Below are positions 54,193 to 63,462 of a stretch of DNA of 64,000 nt, piece after piece. The stretch comes from Clostridiales bacterium (GTDB taxonomy: Bacteria; Bacillota; Clostridia; Oscillospirales; CAG-272): NCBI GenBank assembly GCA_003522145.1, contig DPGD01000024.1:42775-106774 (forward strand), read 5' to 3'. The position numbers and the translations under genes are program-made. Below the pieces are notes generated by a model. It was not told the DNA's origin. It made no database searches and was given only the letters and a program-made list of their open reading frames with translations. Positions within the stretch are counted from its first letter, which is position 1; every line of letters starts with the position of its first letter.

Positions 54193-55322
54193 TCCACCCG
54201 CTCGTTCAGCCGGATGCGATACTCTCTGTAAAACTCCTCGTAACGCCCTTCGTCCAAGGCTTCCCGGATTTTCTCCATCAGCTCATTGTAAAAATACAGG
54301 TTGTGCAGCACCGCCAAGCGCATACCCAGCATTTCCTTAGCCTTGAACAGATGCCGGATATAGGAACGGCTGTAGTGGCGGCAGGCAGGACACCCGCAAT
54401 CCGGGTCTATGGGGCGGGGATCGTCGAAAAACTGCTCGTTCAAAAGGGTCATCTTCCCCTTCCAGGTGAAAAGATTTCCGTGACGGGCGTTCCGGCTGGG
54501 CATGACGCAGTCAAAGAAATCCACACCTCTGTATACCGCTTCCAGTATATTCACCGGCGTTCCCACGCCCATCAGGTATCTGGGCTTATCGGAAGGGGCA
54601 TAGGGCTCCACCGCTTCAATGGTTTCGTACATTTCTTCGGCGCTTTCCCCCACGGCCAGGCCGCCGATGGCATAGCCGTCCAGCTCCAGCTCGGCAATGG
54701 CCTTCATGTGCTCAATGCGCAGATCCTTGTAGGTGCTTCCCTGGTTGATACCGAAAAGCAACTGGTCCCTATTGATGGTTTCCGGCAGACTGTTCAGCCG
54801 TGCCATCTCGGCCTTACAACGCACCAGCCACCGCAAAGTCCTGTCGCAGGATGCCTTTACATAGCGGTATTCCGCCGGATTTTCAATGCACTCGTCAAAC
54901 GCCATGGCAATGGTGGAGGCAAGGTGGGACTGGATCTGCATGGACTGCTCCGGCCCCATAAAAATCCTCTTTCCGTCGATATGAGACTGGAAATAGACGC
55001 CTTCCTCCTTGATCTTCCGGAGTTTTGCCAAGGAAAACACCTGAAATCCCCCGGAATCGGTCAGTACCGGACGGTCCCAATTGAAAAATTTCCGTATACC
55101 GCCCATTCTGTAAATCAGGTCATCGCCGGGACGGATATGCAGATGGTAGGTGTTGGACAGCTCCACCTGACAGCGAATTTCCTTCAGATCCATGGTGGAC
55201 ACGCCCCCCCGGATCGCCGCACAGGTGCCCACATTCATGAACACCGGCGTTTGTATGGTACCGTGTACCGTCTCCATCACGCCTCTGCGGGCATGGCCCT
55301 CTTTTTTCAAAACCTTGAACAT
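54189..55322 (-). CDS. tgt: Queuine/preQ1 tRNA-ribosyltransferase Tgt
   Basis: A 377-residue enzyme exchanging guanine-34 for preQ1 in GUN-anticodon tRNAs. TDSGGFQVFSL (about 89-99) carries the base-binding Asp. FDCVMPSRNARHG (about 263-275) carries the nucleophilic Asp. The zinc site is built from CGCPAC (about 302-307) and a later His. It follows mutL by 16 nt. queA is not adjacent. Confidence 0.97.
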   Translation of the reverse strand: MFKVLKKEGHARRGVMETVHGTIQTPVFMNVGTCAAIRGGVSTMDLKEIRCQVELSNTYHLHIRPGDDLIYRMGGIRKFFNWDRPVLTDSGGFQVFSLAKLRKIKEEGVYFQSHIDGKRIFMGPEQSMQIQSHLASTIAMAFDECIENPAEYRYVKASCDRTLRWLVRCKAEMARLNSLPETINRDQLLFGINQGSTYKDLRIEHMKAIAELELDGYAIGGLAVGESAEEMYETIEAVEPYAPSDKPRYLMGVGTPVNILEAVYRGVDFFDCVMPSRNARHGNLFTWKGKMTLLNEQFFDDPRPIDPDCGCPACRHYSRSYIRHLFKAKEMLGMRLAVLHNLYFYNELMEKIREALDEGRYEEFYREYRIRLNERVE

Positions 55323-55338
55323 ACAACCGATTTCCTAT

Positions 55339-57495
55339 CTAACTTCTCTTGAATTTGTGCTCAATACTTCCCTTGGGAATTTCAAAGGCCACGGGTCTTC
55401 CGTGAGGACAGTAGCGAATATCCGGGAGGCGCAACAGCTCCCTGACGATATACTTCAAATGCACCTCGTCATCCTGTCGGGAGCCCTTCATTGCCGCCTT
55501 GCAGGAAGCGGTATACAACGCCTTTTCAAAGGCGGTCTCCTTGGAAAGCTCCGCATCTCCTTCTCCCGAGGCCAACCTGGTGACGATCTCTCCGAAAAGG
55601 ATCAGGGCCTGTTCCTTTTCCAATCCCCCCGGAATTCCGGAAATCTCCGCCGAATCCTCTCCCTCATTGATCTGAAAGAGAAATCCCGCCTTTTCAATGC
55701 TCTCTTCGTATTCTGCGGCCGCCGCACACTCCATTTTGCCCACCTCCAGCGTTTCGGGAAGAAGCAACAACTGGGTATAGTGCTTTCCGGGAGCCGAAAG
55801 ATTGCTTTTCATTTTCTCAAACAGCAACCGCTCGTGGGCGGCGTGCTTGTCGATCATCAGCAATTTGTCCCCCACCTCCGCCAGAATATAGGTGTCAAAA
55901 GCGGTGCCGATCAATCGGAATTCTTCCTTTTCGGACGGAATTTCCCCGGTGGGGTTTCCGGGCAATTCCGGAGAAATTTCAGACTCCCTTTTCCAAAGCG
56001 GCCGGCTCTCCCTTTTCCGGGAATCCGGGGCTTCCGGGTTGTTGTCGGACGGCTCTTTTCTGCAAGAAAACTCCGGAAGCAACTCCGCTCCGCTGGCCGT
56101 CCTCTCCTGCCCTTCCGGCCTTTCTTCTTTCGCCAAAGAGAAACCGCCGAGAGCCGGTATGCTTCTTTCGTCCTTCGGTTCCGGGGATACCGTCGATTCT
56201 TGATTTTGCGGAGGGAGGGAATCCTTTTCGGTTTTTTCCTCTTCCTGTCTGGCCACTTCCTTCACAATATCCTCAAAAATAAAGGGCAGATCGTCAAAAG
56301 GGACCTTCGGCACCTCATCGGGCTTGGCCTTTTCGGCGATTTCCGTTCCATCCGCCTTTTCTTTGGGTCCGGCGGAACCGGAAAAGATTCCGATCTGCTC
56401 CGATTTTCCGTCGGAAATACGGTCGTAAACCGGAGAAAAGCGATTGAGCGTCGCTATAGCCTTTTCCTTTATGTCCTTTTTCTCCATCGGAAGCTCCGGA
56501 CGGGTGGTGTCGCAGAGCAGCGCATTCCGTACCGCCAGATACACGGCGTCAAAAACCACCTTTTCATTGGAGAATTTCACTTCCAGCTTGGTGGGATGTA
56601 CATTCACATCCACCAAAGCCGGGTGAAGGACAATATTCAGAACGCAACAGGGAAATTTTTCACTTTCCATGAAGGAAGAAAACGCCTGCTCCAACGCCGC
56701 TGTTGCCGTGCGGGACTTCACATATCTGCCGTTGATAAAGAAGTTTTGATAATTCCGGTTTACCCGCACATTGTCCGGTTGGCCGATGTATCCGAAAACC
56801 TCCACAGCCTCGCTTTTTCCCTTTACGGCAATCGTTTTTTTGGCAAAGTCTCTGCCCAACAGGGCATAAATGGCGTTGTACAGCTTTTTGTCGCCGGCGG
56901 TCTGAAGCTTCAGCGTGCCGTCGCTTGTGAACCGGAAGGACACCTCCGGATGAGCGAGCGCTTCCTTTTCCACCACGGCGGCCACCGCCATTCCTTCCGA
57001 GCGATCCTGTTTCAAAAACTTTCGTCTGGCCGGCACATTGGCAAAAAGCTCCTTCACGAGCATCGAGGTTCCCTTTTTGCATCCGGCATCCGCCACCTCG
57101 GTAATCCGGCCGCAGGCGCACTCAATCCTCGTGCCCACCGGCTCCCTTTCGGGGCGGGTGAACAGTTCGATCTGAGAAACCGAAGAAATGGCCGCAAGAG
57201 CTTCCCCCCGGAAGCCCAAGGTCCGGATTCCGTCCAAATCCTTGGCTTCTTTGATCTTGCTGGTTGCATGCCTTAAAAAACAAAGCTCCGCATCTTCCCT
57301 GCTCATGCCGCAGCCGTTATCCGTGACTCTGATGTAACTGACGCCTCCCCGGCGGATCTCCACATCCACCGCAGTCGCGCCCGCATCAATGCTGTTTTCC
57401 ACCAGCTCCTTGACCACCGAAGCGGGTCGGTCCACCACTTCCCCGGCAGCGATCATTTTCGCCACCTGAAAATCCAGTATGTTGATCTTGGCCAT
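55339..57495 (-). CDS. mutL: DNA mismatch repair protein MutL
   Basis: A 718-residue GHKL ATPase. ATP-site motifs are ELVENSIDAGA (about 31-41), DNGCGM (about 59-64) and GFRGEAL (about 94-100). A long charged linker (about 340-510) joins the C-terminal dimer domain. The nuclease motif reads DKHAAHERLLFE, matching DQHA(x)2E(x)4E except Lys for Gln, and CPHGRP is also present near the end. It should therefore be an endonuclease-type MutL, as in most bacteria without mutH. Confidence 0.97.
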   Translation of the reverse strand: MAKINILDFQVAKMIAAGEVVDRPASVVKELVENSIDAGATAVDVEIRRGGVSYIRVTDNGCGMSREDAELCFLRHATSKIKEAKDLDGIRTLGFRGEALAAISSVSQIELFTRPEREPVGTRIECACGRITEVADAGCKKGTSMLVKELFANVPARRKFLKQDRSEGMAVAAVVEKEALAHPEVSFRFTSDGTLKLQTAGDKKLYNAIYALLGRDFAKKTIAVKGKSEAVEVFGYIGQPDNVRVNRNYQNFFINGRYVKSRTATAALEQAFSSFMESEKFPCCVLNIVLHPALVDVNVHPTKLEVKFSNEKVVFDAVYLAVRNALLCDTTRPELPMEKKDIKEKAIATLNRFSPVYDRISDGKSEQIGIFSGSAGPKEKADGTEIAEKAKPDEVPKVPFDDLPFIFEDIVKEVARQEEEKTEKDSLPPQNQESTVSPEPKDERSIPALGGFSLAKEERPEGQERTASGAELLPEFSCRKEPSDNNPEAPDSRKRESRPLWKRESEISPELPGNPTGEIPSEKEEFRLIGTAFDTYILAEVGDKLLMIDKHAAHERLLFEKMKSNLSAPGKHYTQLLLLPETLEVGKMECAAAAEYEESIEKAGFLFQINEGEDSAEISGIPGGLEKEQALILFGEIVTRLASGEGDAELSKETAFEKALYTASCKAAMKGSRQDDEVHLKYIVRELLRLPDIRYCPHGRPVAFEIPKGSIEHKFKRS

Positions 57496-57537
57496 CCCGG
57501 TTCCTCCCTTCTTTCGTATTTTTTATAAATGTCGCTC

Positions 57538-60129
57538 TTACGACAGCATTTTTTTCAATTCATACAGGAGATTCAGGCTCTCAAGGGGAGTCATCATATC
57601 CATCTGCACCGAGCGAAGCTTTTCACAGACATCGCTTTCAAGCCGTTCTTCAATCCCGAAGGTCCGGTTCTCCTCCTCCGGCCGGGCGGTTCTGCCCCCG
57701 CCGTCGGCTTGGCCCTGTGCTTCCAGTTCCTTCAGCACTTCCCTTGCATGGCGAATCACCTCATTGGGCACTCCTGCCAGCTTGGCCACTTCGATTCCGT
57801 AGCTGTCATCCGCCGCCCCCGGAAGGATCTTGCGCAGGAACACCAGCGTGTCGCCCTTCTTTCTTGCGGCAATATGGTAGTTTACAATGCCCTTTTCCCC
57901 AGAGGCCATGGAGGTCAATTCATGATAGTGGGTGGCAAACAGAGCCTTGGCCCCCAGCTTTTTGCCCGCCGTATATTCCGCCACGGCCTTGGCAATGGAC
58001 ATCCCGTCGTATGTGGAAGTGCCTCTGCCGATTTCATCGTAAATGATGAGCGAGCGCTTGGTCGCATTTTTCAGAATGTTGGCCACCTCGTTCATTTCCA
58101 ACATAAAGGTGGAGGTGCCCGATGCCAGATCATCGGAAGCGCCGATTCTGGTGAACAGCTTGTCCACAATGCCGATGCGTGCTTCGGTTGCCGGCACAAA
58201 GGAGCCGATCTGCGCCATAAGGGTAATCAGGGCCACCTGCCGCATATAGGTGGATTTTCCCGCCATGTTGGGGCCGGTGATAATCAGAAGCCGATTGCTT
58301 CCGGTATCCAAGCGGGTGTCATTCGGAACAAAGGCGGCGTCCTTCATGAATTTTTCCACCACCGGATGCCTGCCGTCCTTGATCTCGATCACATCGTCAT
58401 AGGTCACTTCCGGACATACATACCGGTTGTCGGCGGCACATTGAGCCAAGGACAGATACACATCCAACTCTGCCAAAGCCGAGGCGCTTTTCCGTACTCT
58501 TTCAAGATTTTCGGTCAAGAGGGCGCACATCCGTTCAAAAAGCTCGCCCTCCAAAGCCGCATCCTTATCCGCCGCACCCAAAATCGTGCTTTCCAGATTT
58601 TTCAGTTCCTCGGTGATGTAGCGCTCGCCGGTAGTCAGAGTCTGACGGCGTACATAGTCAGCGGGAACAGCCAGTCCCTCATTGGCGGCCTTGGAAATTT
58701 CGATGTAATACCCGAAAACCTTGTTATAGCCCACCTTCAGATTTTTGATGCCCAGCCGTTCCTTTTCCCGTTCTTCTATCTTTTTCAGGTATCCGCCGGC
58801 ATTGCCCATGATCTCCCGGAGCCGGTCCACATCGGCGTTATAGCCCTCCCGGATAAAGCCCCCTTCCCGAATCGAAAAAGGCGGATCTTCCTTGATGCCT
58901 CTGTCTAAAACCGCACACAGCTCCGAAAGCGGATCCAACCGGTCGTACAGATCCCTTAACGCCTCGCTTTTGCACTCCTTCAACTGCTCTTTGACGGCAG
59001 GAAGCTGTTTCATTGTGTTCGCAAGAGCCCGCAGATCCTTTCCCCCGGCGGACCCAAAAACCACCCGGCTGGAAATCCGTTCCAGATCACTGATGCCGGA
59101 AAGCAGCTCCTGCAATTCCGAGTGAAGCAGATAATTCTCGAAAAACTCGGCAACCGCTCCCTGTCTGTACAGAATCTTTCGCTGATTCATCAGGGGCTGT
59201 TCCACATATTGCCGGAGAAGTCTGGCGCCCATGGCGGTCTTGGTGCGGTCTAAAACCCAAAGCAGGCTTCCTCTTTTTTCGTTATCCCGCATGGTACGGC
59301 ACAATTCCAGATTTCTTCGGGTGTTGCTGTCCATGGAAAGATACTGCCCTTCCTTGTAGATGCGCAGTTCCTTTGCCCGGAAGGTGGCCTGCCTCAAAGA
59401 GCCTGAAATGTAGGAAAGAAGTCCGCCCACCGCCACCACCACATTCTGCTCGTCCTCCGGGTACCCGGAGGGACTTCCGATGAATCGGGTGAAGGCGGCA
59501 AAGGCAGAAGCGTTTTCAAAAACAGGCATCCGGTCGTAAACCTTGGAATGCAGCCGCTCTTTAATGAATCCGAAAAGCACCGGCGCTTCTTCTGCCTTTT
59601 GGTTGAACAGAACTTCCCGCGGGTCATACGCCGCCAGCTCATCCAAAAGGCGTTTTTCCGCATCCTCTTCAAAAAAGGTTCCTTTCAACTCTCCTGTGGA
59701 AATATCGGCCACTGCCAGCGCCATGCCTGCCGGATAGGCGTAAATTCCGCAGATATAATTGTTTTCCCCTTCCTCAAGCTGGGTATTGTCTGTGACGGTT
59801 CCGGGCGTGACGATGCGCACCACATCCCGTTTCACCAGTCCGACGGCATCCTTCGGATTCTCCATCTGCTCACAGACCACCACTTTATAGCCCTTGTTCA
59901 CCAGCTTTCCGATATAGCTGTCGGCCGCATGGTAGGGCACACCGCACATGGGCGCCCGCTCTTCCAGGCCGCAGTCTCTTCCGGTCAGGGTCAACTCCAG
60001 CTCTTTGGATGCCTTTTTGGCATCGTCAAAAAACATCTCGTAAAAATCGCCGAGCCTGTAAAAAATCAGAGCGTCCGGATATTGTTTTTTCACTTCAAGA
60101 TACTGCTGCATCATGGGGGAAAGTGCCAT
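57538..60129 (-). CDS. mutS: DNA mismatch repair protein MutS
   Basis: An 863-residue mismatch sensor. N-terminal mismatch-binding GDFYEMF (about 27-33, the Phe-x-Glu element), connector, lever and clamp domains, and a C-terminal ABC ATPase with TGPNMAGKST (about 612-621), DEIGRGTS signature (about 691-698) and FATHYHEL (about 725-732). Directly upstream of mutL with 42 nt between. Confidence 0.98.
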   Translation of the reverse strand: MALSPMMQQYLEVKKQYPDALIFYRLGDFYEMFFDDAKKASKELELTLTGRDCGLEERAPMCGVPYHAADSYIGKLVNKGYKVVVCEQMENPKDAVGLVKRDVVRIVTPGTVTDNTQLEEGENNYICGIYAYPAGMALAVADISTGELKGTFFEEDAEKRLLDELAAYDPREVLFNQKAEEAPVLFGFIKERLHSKVYDRMPVFENASAFAAFTRFIGSPSGYPEDEQNVVVAVGGLLSYISGSLRQATFRAKELRIYKEGQYLSMDSNTRRNLELCRTMRDNEKRGSLLWVLDRTKTAMGARLLRQYVEQPLMNQRKILYRQGAVAEFFENYLLHSELQELLSGISDLERISSRVVFGSAGGKDLRALANTMKQLPAVKEQLKECKSEALRDLYDRLDPLSELCAVLDRGIKEDPPFSIREGGFIREGYNADVDRLREIMGNAGGYLKKIEEREKERLGIKNLKVGYNKVFGYYIEISKAANEGLAVPADYVRRQTLTTGERYITEELKNLESTILGAADKDAALEGELFERMCALLTENLERVRKSASALAELDVYLSLAQCAADNRYVCPEVTYDDVIEIKDGRHPVVEKFMKDAAFVPNDTRLDTGSNRLLIITGPNMAGKSTYMRQVALITLMAQIGSFVPATEARIGIVDKLFTRIGASDDLASGTSTFMLEMNEVANILKNATKRSLIIYDEIGRGTSTYDGMSIAKAVAEYTAGKKLGAKALFATHYHELTSMASGEKGIVNYHIAARKKGDTLVFLRKILPGAADDSYGIEVAKLAGVPNEVIRHAREVLKELEAQGQADGGGRTARPEEENRTFGIEERLESDVCEKLRSVQMDMMTPLESLNLLYELKKMLS

Positions 60130-60180
60130 AATTCTGTCTGTTCCTTTCTCTGAAATTCCGCAGAACCAACCTCCGGTCTC

Positions 60181-60564
60181 TCAATGGCAGCCGCTGCAGG
60201 AGGAACAGTCGTGGGTGCAGCCCTCTACATTGCCGCTGACCTGCCCCATGATTACGCTGTTCACCTTGTCAATCAGTCTGCCCAAATCCTTCTGGGCCGC
60301 TTCGTAAGCTTTATACACCTCGGTGGCCAGCACCTCTTCGTAAATCTCGCTCAACCGTGCCTGAATGGCCTCGGTCAGATTGTTGTCGGCGTTTTCGTTG
60401 CCCACCATGGCGGCCAAAGCCTTTTGCTGAACATCAAATTCGGTGGTCAGCGCCACGATTTTTTCGTCCTCTTCGTAGGCCTTTTTCATCTCCTCGGCTC
60501 TTTTGCCCTCTTCGCTTTCCTTGATTGCCAGGCCCACGAGCTTTGCCATTTCCATCAATTCCAT
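60181..60564 (-). CDS. YlbF/YmcA family protein with Cys-rich C-terminus
   Basis: A 127-residue helical protein of the Com_YlbF family (YlbF/YmcA/YheA). Position between miaB and mutS matches ymcA in Bacillus. The C-terminus ends in CTHDCSSCSGCH, four Cys and two His in 12 residues. In Bacillus the YlbF-YmcA-YaaT complex carries Fe-S clusters and affects RNase Y and differentiation; that is family knowledge. Here the tail suggests a metal or cluster site. Confidence 0.88.
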   Translation of the reverse strand: MELMEMAKLVGLAIKESEEGKRAEEMKKAYEEDEKIVALTTEFDVQQKALAAMVGNENADNNLTEAIQARLSEIYEEVLATEVYKAYEAAQKDLGRLIDKVNSVIMGQVSGNVEGCTHDCSSCSGCH

Positions 60565-60582
60565 AAATATATCGTTCCTTTC

Positions 60583-61992
60583 TCATTTTTCGAGTATGCC
60601 GAACAGGGCGAAGGTCTCGGTTCTGGTGATGCGTACATGGGCATATTGCCCGACCAGTTCGTCCGGTCCTTCAAAATGCACCAGCCTGTTTTTTTCACTC
60701 CTGCCGGTCAGCTTGCTTTCATCGGTTTTACTGTGCCCCTCGACCAGCACCTTCAATACACAACCGGTATAATCCTTATTTTTCCGGTTTGAAATCTCCA
60801 TCTGCTTTTCAAGCAACCGGGCAAAGCGGGCGGAGGACACCTCCGGCGGGATCTGATCGGGCATTTCCGCCGCCGGAGTACCCTTTCTCGGAGAGTAAAT
60901 GAAGGAATAAATATTGTCATACTCCGCCTTCTCCAGCACCTCCAAGGTAGCCTCGAAGTCCTCTTCGCTTTCGCCGGGAAAGCCCACAATGATGTCGCTG
61001 GTCAAGGCAATATCCGGCATTTTTTTACGCATATAGGAGACTAAAGACAGATAGCTTTCAGCTGTATAGTGCCGGTTCATCCTTTGCAGAATCCGATTAG
61101 AGCCAGACTGCAGAGGCAAATGGAACGCCTTGGCGATCTTGGGGTTTTCCGCCATCACATCGATCAGCTCCTTGGTGGCATCTTTCGGATGACTGGTCAT
61201 AAAGCGCAGGGTAAAGTCCCCTTCGATACGGCAGATATTCCGCAAAAGCTCTGCAAAGGAAAGGGGCTTGGGCAGATCCTTGCCGTAGGAATTCACATTC
61301 TGACCCAAAAGGGTAATTTCCTTTACCCCGTCTTCGACCAGCTGACGCACCTCGCTGTACAGTTCCTCCGGATTGCGGCTCCGCTCTCTTCCCCGGACAT
61401 AGGGCACGATGCAGTAGGTGCAGAAATTGTTGCAGCCGTACATAATAGAAACCCATGCTTTGAAGTGGCTGGAACGGTACACTGGCAGGCCTTCTGCAAT
61501 ATTTCCTTCGCTTTCGTCCAGGAAAAACTGCCGCTTTCCGGTTTTCATCTTGGAATAGAGAATCTCGGGAAACCGGTAGAGCATGGAGGTACCAAACAGG
61601 AAGTCCACATAGGGATACTTCATCTTGATGTCGTCCTTCCGGTGCTCCTGGGACACCATGCATCCGCAGATGCCGATCAGCAGGCTCCTGTTCTTTTCCT
61701 TCAGATGCTTGAACTGACCGGTGATCGAAAGAGCCTTCAATTCGGCGTGTTCCCGGACGGCACAGGTATTTACAAGGATCAGATCCGCCTTTTCCTCTTC
61801 CTCTGAAAGCACATATCCCATCTGCCGAAGCATACCGGCAAGACGCTCAGAGTCGGCCTCGTTCTGCTGACAGCCATAGGTTTTTACCACGGCATACAGC
61901 TCTTTTCCTTCGTTCAAGAGCCTGATCTGCTCCATGTAGTTGTATTGCTTTGCGATTTCCTCTTGGGGAATCAGCACCTTTTCTCTTTCCAT
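60583..61992 (-). CDS. miaB: tRNA-2-methylthio-N6-dimethylallyladenosine synthase MiaB
   Basis: A 469-residue radical SAM methylthiotransferase acting on A37 of UNN-reading tRNAs. An N-terminal UPF0004 domain with TYGCQQNEADSE (about 39-50) binds the auxiliary cluster. The radical SAM motif CNNFCTYC lies near 186-193, and a C-terminal TRAM domain (about 395-465) binds tRNA. First gene of the operon running to the radical SAM gene, with its promoter at 62062-62090. Confidence 0.97.
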   Translation of the reverse strand: MEREKVLIPQEEIAKQYNYMEQIRLLNEGKELYAVVKTYGCQQNEADSERLAGMLRQMGYVLSEEEEKADLILVNTCAVREHAELKALSITGQFKHLKEKNRSLLIGICGCMVSQEHRKDDIKMKYPYVDFLFGTSMLYRFPEILYSKMKTGKRQFFLDESEGNIAEGLPVYRSSHFKAWVSIMYGCNNFCTYCIVPYVRGRERSRNPEELYSEVRQLVEDGVKEITLLGQNVNSYGKDLPKPLSFAELLRNICRIEGDFTLRFMTSHPKDATKELIDVMAENPKIAKAFHLPLQSGSNRILQRMNRHYTAESYLSLVSYMRKKMPDIALTSDIIVGFPGESEEDFEATLEVLEKAEYDNIYSFIYSPRKGTPAAEMPDQIPPEVSSARFARLLEKQMEISNRKNKDYTGCVLKVLVEGHSKTDESKLTGRSEKNRLVHFEGPDELVGQYAHVRITRTETFALFGILEK

Positions 61993-62061
61993 AAATCCTA
62001 TCGGTCGCTTTCCGGTCTTTTAGAAAATTCTGCCGTCTGAATGCACAGAAGGTCAGGGTAT

Positions 62062-62090
62062 AGTTTAGCATATTTTTACGCTTTTTGCAA
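62062..62090 (-). promoter_or_regulatory. Promoter of the miaB operon
   Basis: Minus strand TTGCAA (62085-62090), 17-bp spacer, TAAACT (62062-62067). The left copy of the flanking direct repeat begins 5 bp upstream of its -35. Confidence 0.65.
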
Positions 62091-62094
62091 GCCG

Positions 62095-62134
62095 TTTTGA
62101 AAAAAACGCCCGAAACTTCTGCCAATGTTGAATG
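62095..62134 (+). repeat. Left copy of direct repeat flanking the XRE/nuclease-like cassette
   Basis: By eye 34 of 40 aligned positions match 63663-63700 in the same orientation, with four mismatches and two 1-nt gaps. The longest exact block is CCGAAACTTCTG. The pair flanks a 1.5-kb stretch containing the two plus-strand genes. Confidence 0.7.
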
Positions 62135-62211
62135 AATATAGCCGTAAATGAATAGTCGTTTGAATCGCTGAAGAGCATACGACAGAATCAAAAGAAATTG
62201 ATACTCATTGT

Positions 62212-62244
62212 ATGTAGACTTTTTGTGTTCATAACTATTATAAT
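62212..62244 (+). promoter_or_regulatory. Possible promoter and operator of the XRE cassette
   Basis: TATAAT at 62239-62244 with a poor -35 (TAGACT, 18-bp spacer). An imperfect inverted repeat ATGTAGAC-TTTTT-GTGTTCAT (62212-62232) overlaps the -35 and could be a controller-protein box. Weak evidence. Confidence 0.35.
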
Positions 62245-62278
62245 TATATCAATCACAACATAGAGTTAGGGGGCATCC

Positions 62279-62488
62279 ATGGATATTGTAAAAGTTTTTG
62301 GTACAAACCTAAAGAAATATCGCATTGATATGGGTCTATCTCAGGAGGCATTTGCCGACAAATGTGGTATGCACCGCACCTACATTAGTGCCATCGAATG
62401 TTATCGCCGTAGCATTTCTCTTGAAAATATCCAGCGTATCGCTGATGCACTTGAAATAGAAACTTATAAATTGTTTATAGAGGAATAA
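62279..62488 (+). CDS. XRE-family HTH regulator, restriction-controller-like
   Basis: A 69-residue single-domain HTH_3 protein. The pattern LSQEAFADKCGMHRTYISAI followed by RRSISLENIQRIADAL is close to controller (C) proteins of restriction-modification systems, which share the HRTYIS recognition helix and the ISL-N segment. A GGGGG-rich site precedes the ATG. The second gene follows after 2 nt, so they form one transcript. The codon use is visibly more AT-rich than the flanking genes. Expected to bind its own promoter. Confidence 0.85.
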   Translation: MDIVKVFGTNLKKYRIDMGLSQEAFADKCGMHRTYISAIECYRRSISLENIQRIADALEIETYKLFIEE

Positions 62489-62490
62489 GT

Positions 62491-63462
62491 ATGGAACACA
62501 GAGATAGAGCTACAGGTTGGCAACACGCTAAGCTATCAGGACATGAAAATGAAGACTTAGTTAAGATACGCTTAGATACTGACGAGGAGTTTGCAGGTTC
62601 TCTATTAAGAAGAATAAATAGACCATTCGCTCGTATTCTACACGCAACGATTGGCGGGTTACACGAAATAAATGTGCCAAGCGTTAACGGACGAAAAACG
62701 AAATCTAAAACTGATTTGAAAGTCTATCTTGACACAAATGAAGTAATCAATGTTTCCATTAAAAAAAGCCTTGGGGGACAAGTGTATTTTGTAAGGGCAG
62801 GACTATTTATTGATACTTTTGAAAAACAATTCAATACTCAAATTCCTGATGATGTGTGTAGAGCGATCAACCTGTTTTGGGCAGCTGCTGACGATGCCAT
62901 AGATATCATTAAGGAATATGGTGACCAAACTATCACAAAAAATTATGACTTGCAATTGCGACATAAGAGCTTAAATGCCACTACATTAAAAGATTTCTTT
63001 GAAAACAGACCGTATTATATTCAGCGTTACTGCGATACAGTCCTAAAAGCGAGCAACAGAATACACGAAGAGGGATATGAGCTTGAAATCGATATACCGT
63101 TTTGGTTTGATTCCGATAGGGATACTGTGATCAACGAGAAGGGCGAAAGTGAAAATGTTATTTCTGTTTTATCAAGATATGTGGACACACTTTGTATCAT
63201 GTCCTACAGAGACAGCGCAGAGGATATTTTGCAAATCAGTTCGGAAGAAATAGCTTTTGCTCGCTTATCCGGTTGCCGTGTTGTATGCGGCGTTGAGACA
63301 TATTCACTTGAAGGAGACCATGTCTCATTCAAAGAAGAAGAAAAAGAAAAAATGAACAAAGAGCTTGAAAAGCTCTTGGAGCTTCTTGAGGACGAAGAAA
63401 TTTCAGGGTACGGAGTTGCAATACACTACCTCGATACCTGGTATAATCTCAAGGATATGTAG
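62491..63462 (+). CDS. Restriction-endonuclease-like protein fused to a half-TIM-barrel-like segment
   Basis: A 323-residue protein. Residues 1-110 read like a PD-(D/E)xK restriction enzyme: a helix with GHENED (about 17-22), SKTD (Asp75), then VSIKK (Ser89-x-Lys91) and GGQVYFV. The acidic residue before the catalytic Lys is Ser, a variant reported in some restriction-enzyme families. Residues 110-195 are helical. Residues 197-323 show a different pattern: LEIDIPFWFD, DTLCIMSYRD, VVCGVETY and YGVAIHYLDTW, spaced like four consecutive strands of a glycoside-hydrolase-like TIM barrel. Not assigned to a named family. AT-rich, co-transcribed with the XRE gene (GAGG within its end). No methyltransferase lies in the window. 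Confidence 0.6.
   Translation: MEHRDRATGWQHAKLSGHENEDLVKIRLDTDEEFAGSLLRRINRPFARILHATIGGLHEINVPSVNGRKTKSKTDLKVYLDTNEVINVSIKKSLGGQVYFVRAGLFIDTFEKQFNTQIPDDVCRAINLFWAAADDAIDIIKEYGDQTITKNYDLQLRHKSLNATTLKDFFENRPYYIQRYCDTVLKASNRIHEEGYELEIDIPFWFDSDRDTVINEKGESENVISVLSRYVDTLCIMSYRDSAEDILQISSEEIAFARLSGCRVVCGVETYSLEGDHVSFKEEEKEKMNKELEKLLELLEDEEISGYGVAIHYLDTWYNLKDM

Noticed and set aside
55192..57276. 694-codon open frame on the plus strand
   Set aside because: Antisense to mutL and the start of tgt; no motif or ribosome binding site.
57529..58908. 459-codon open frame on the plus strand
   Set aside because: Antisense to the conserved ATPase domain of mutS.
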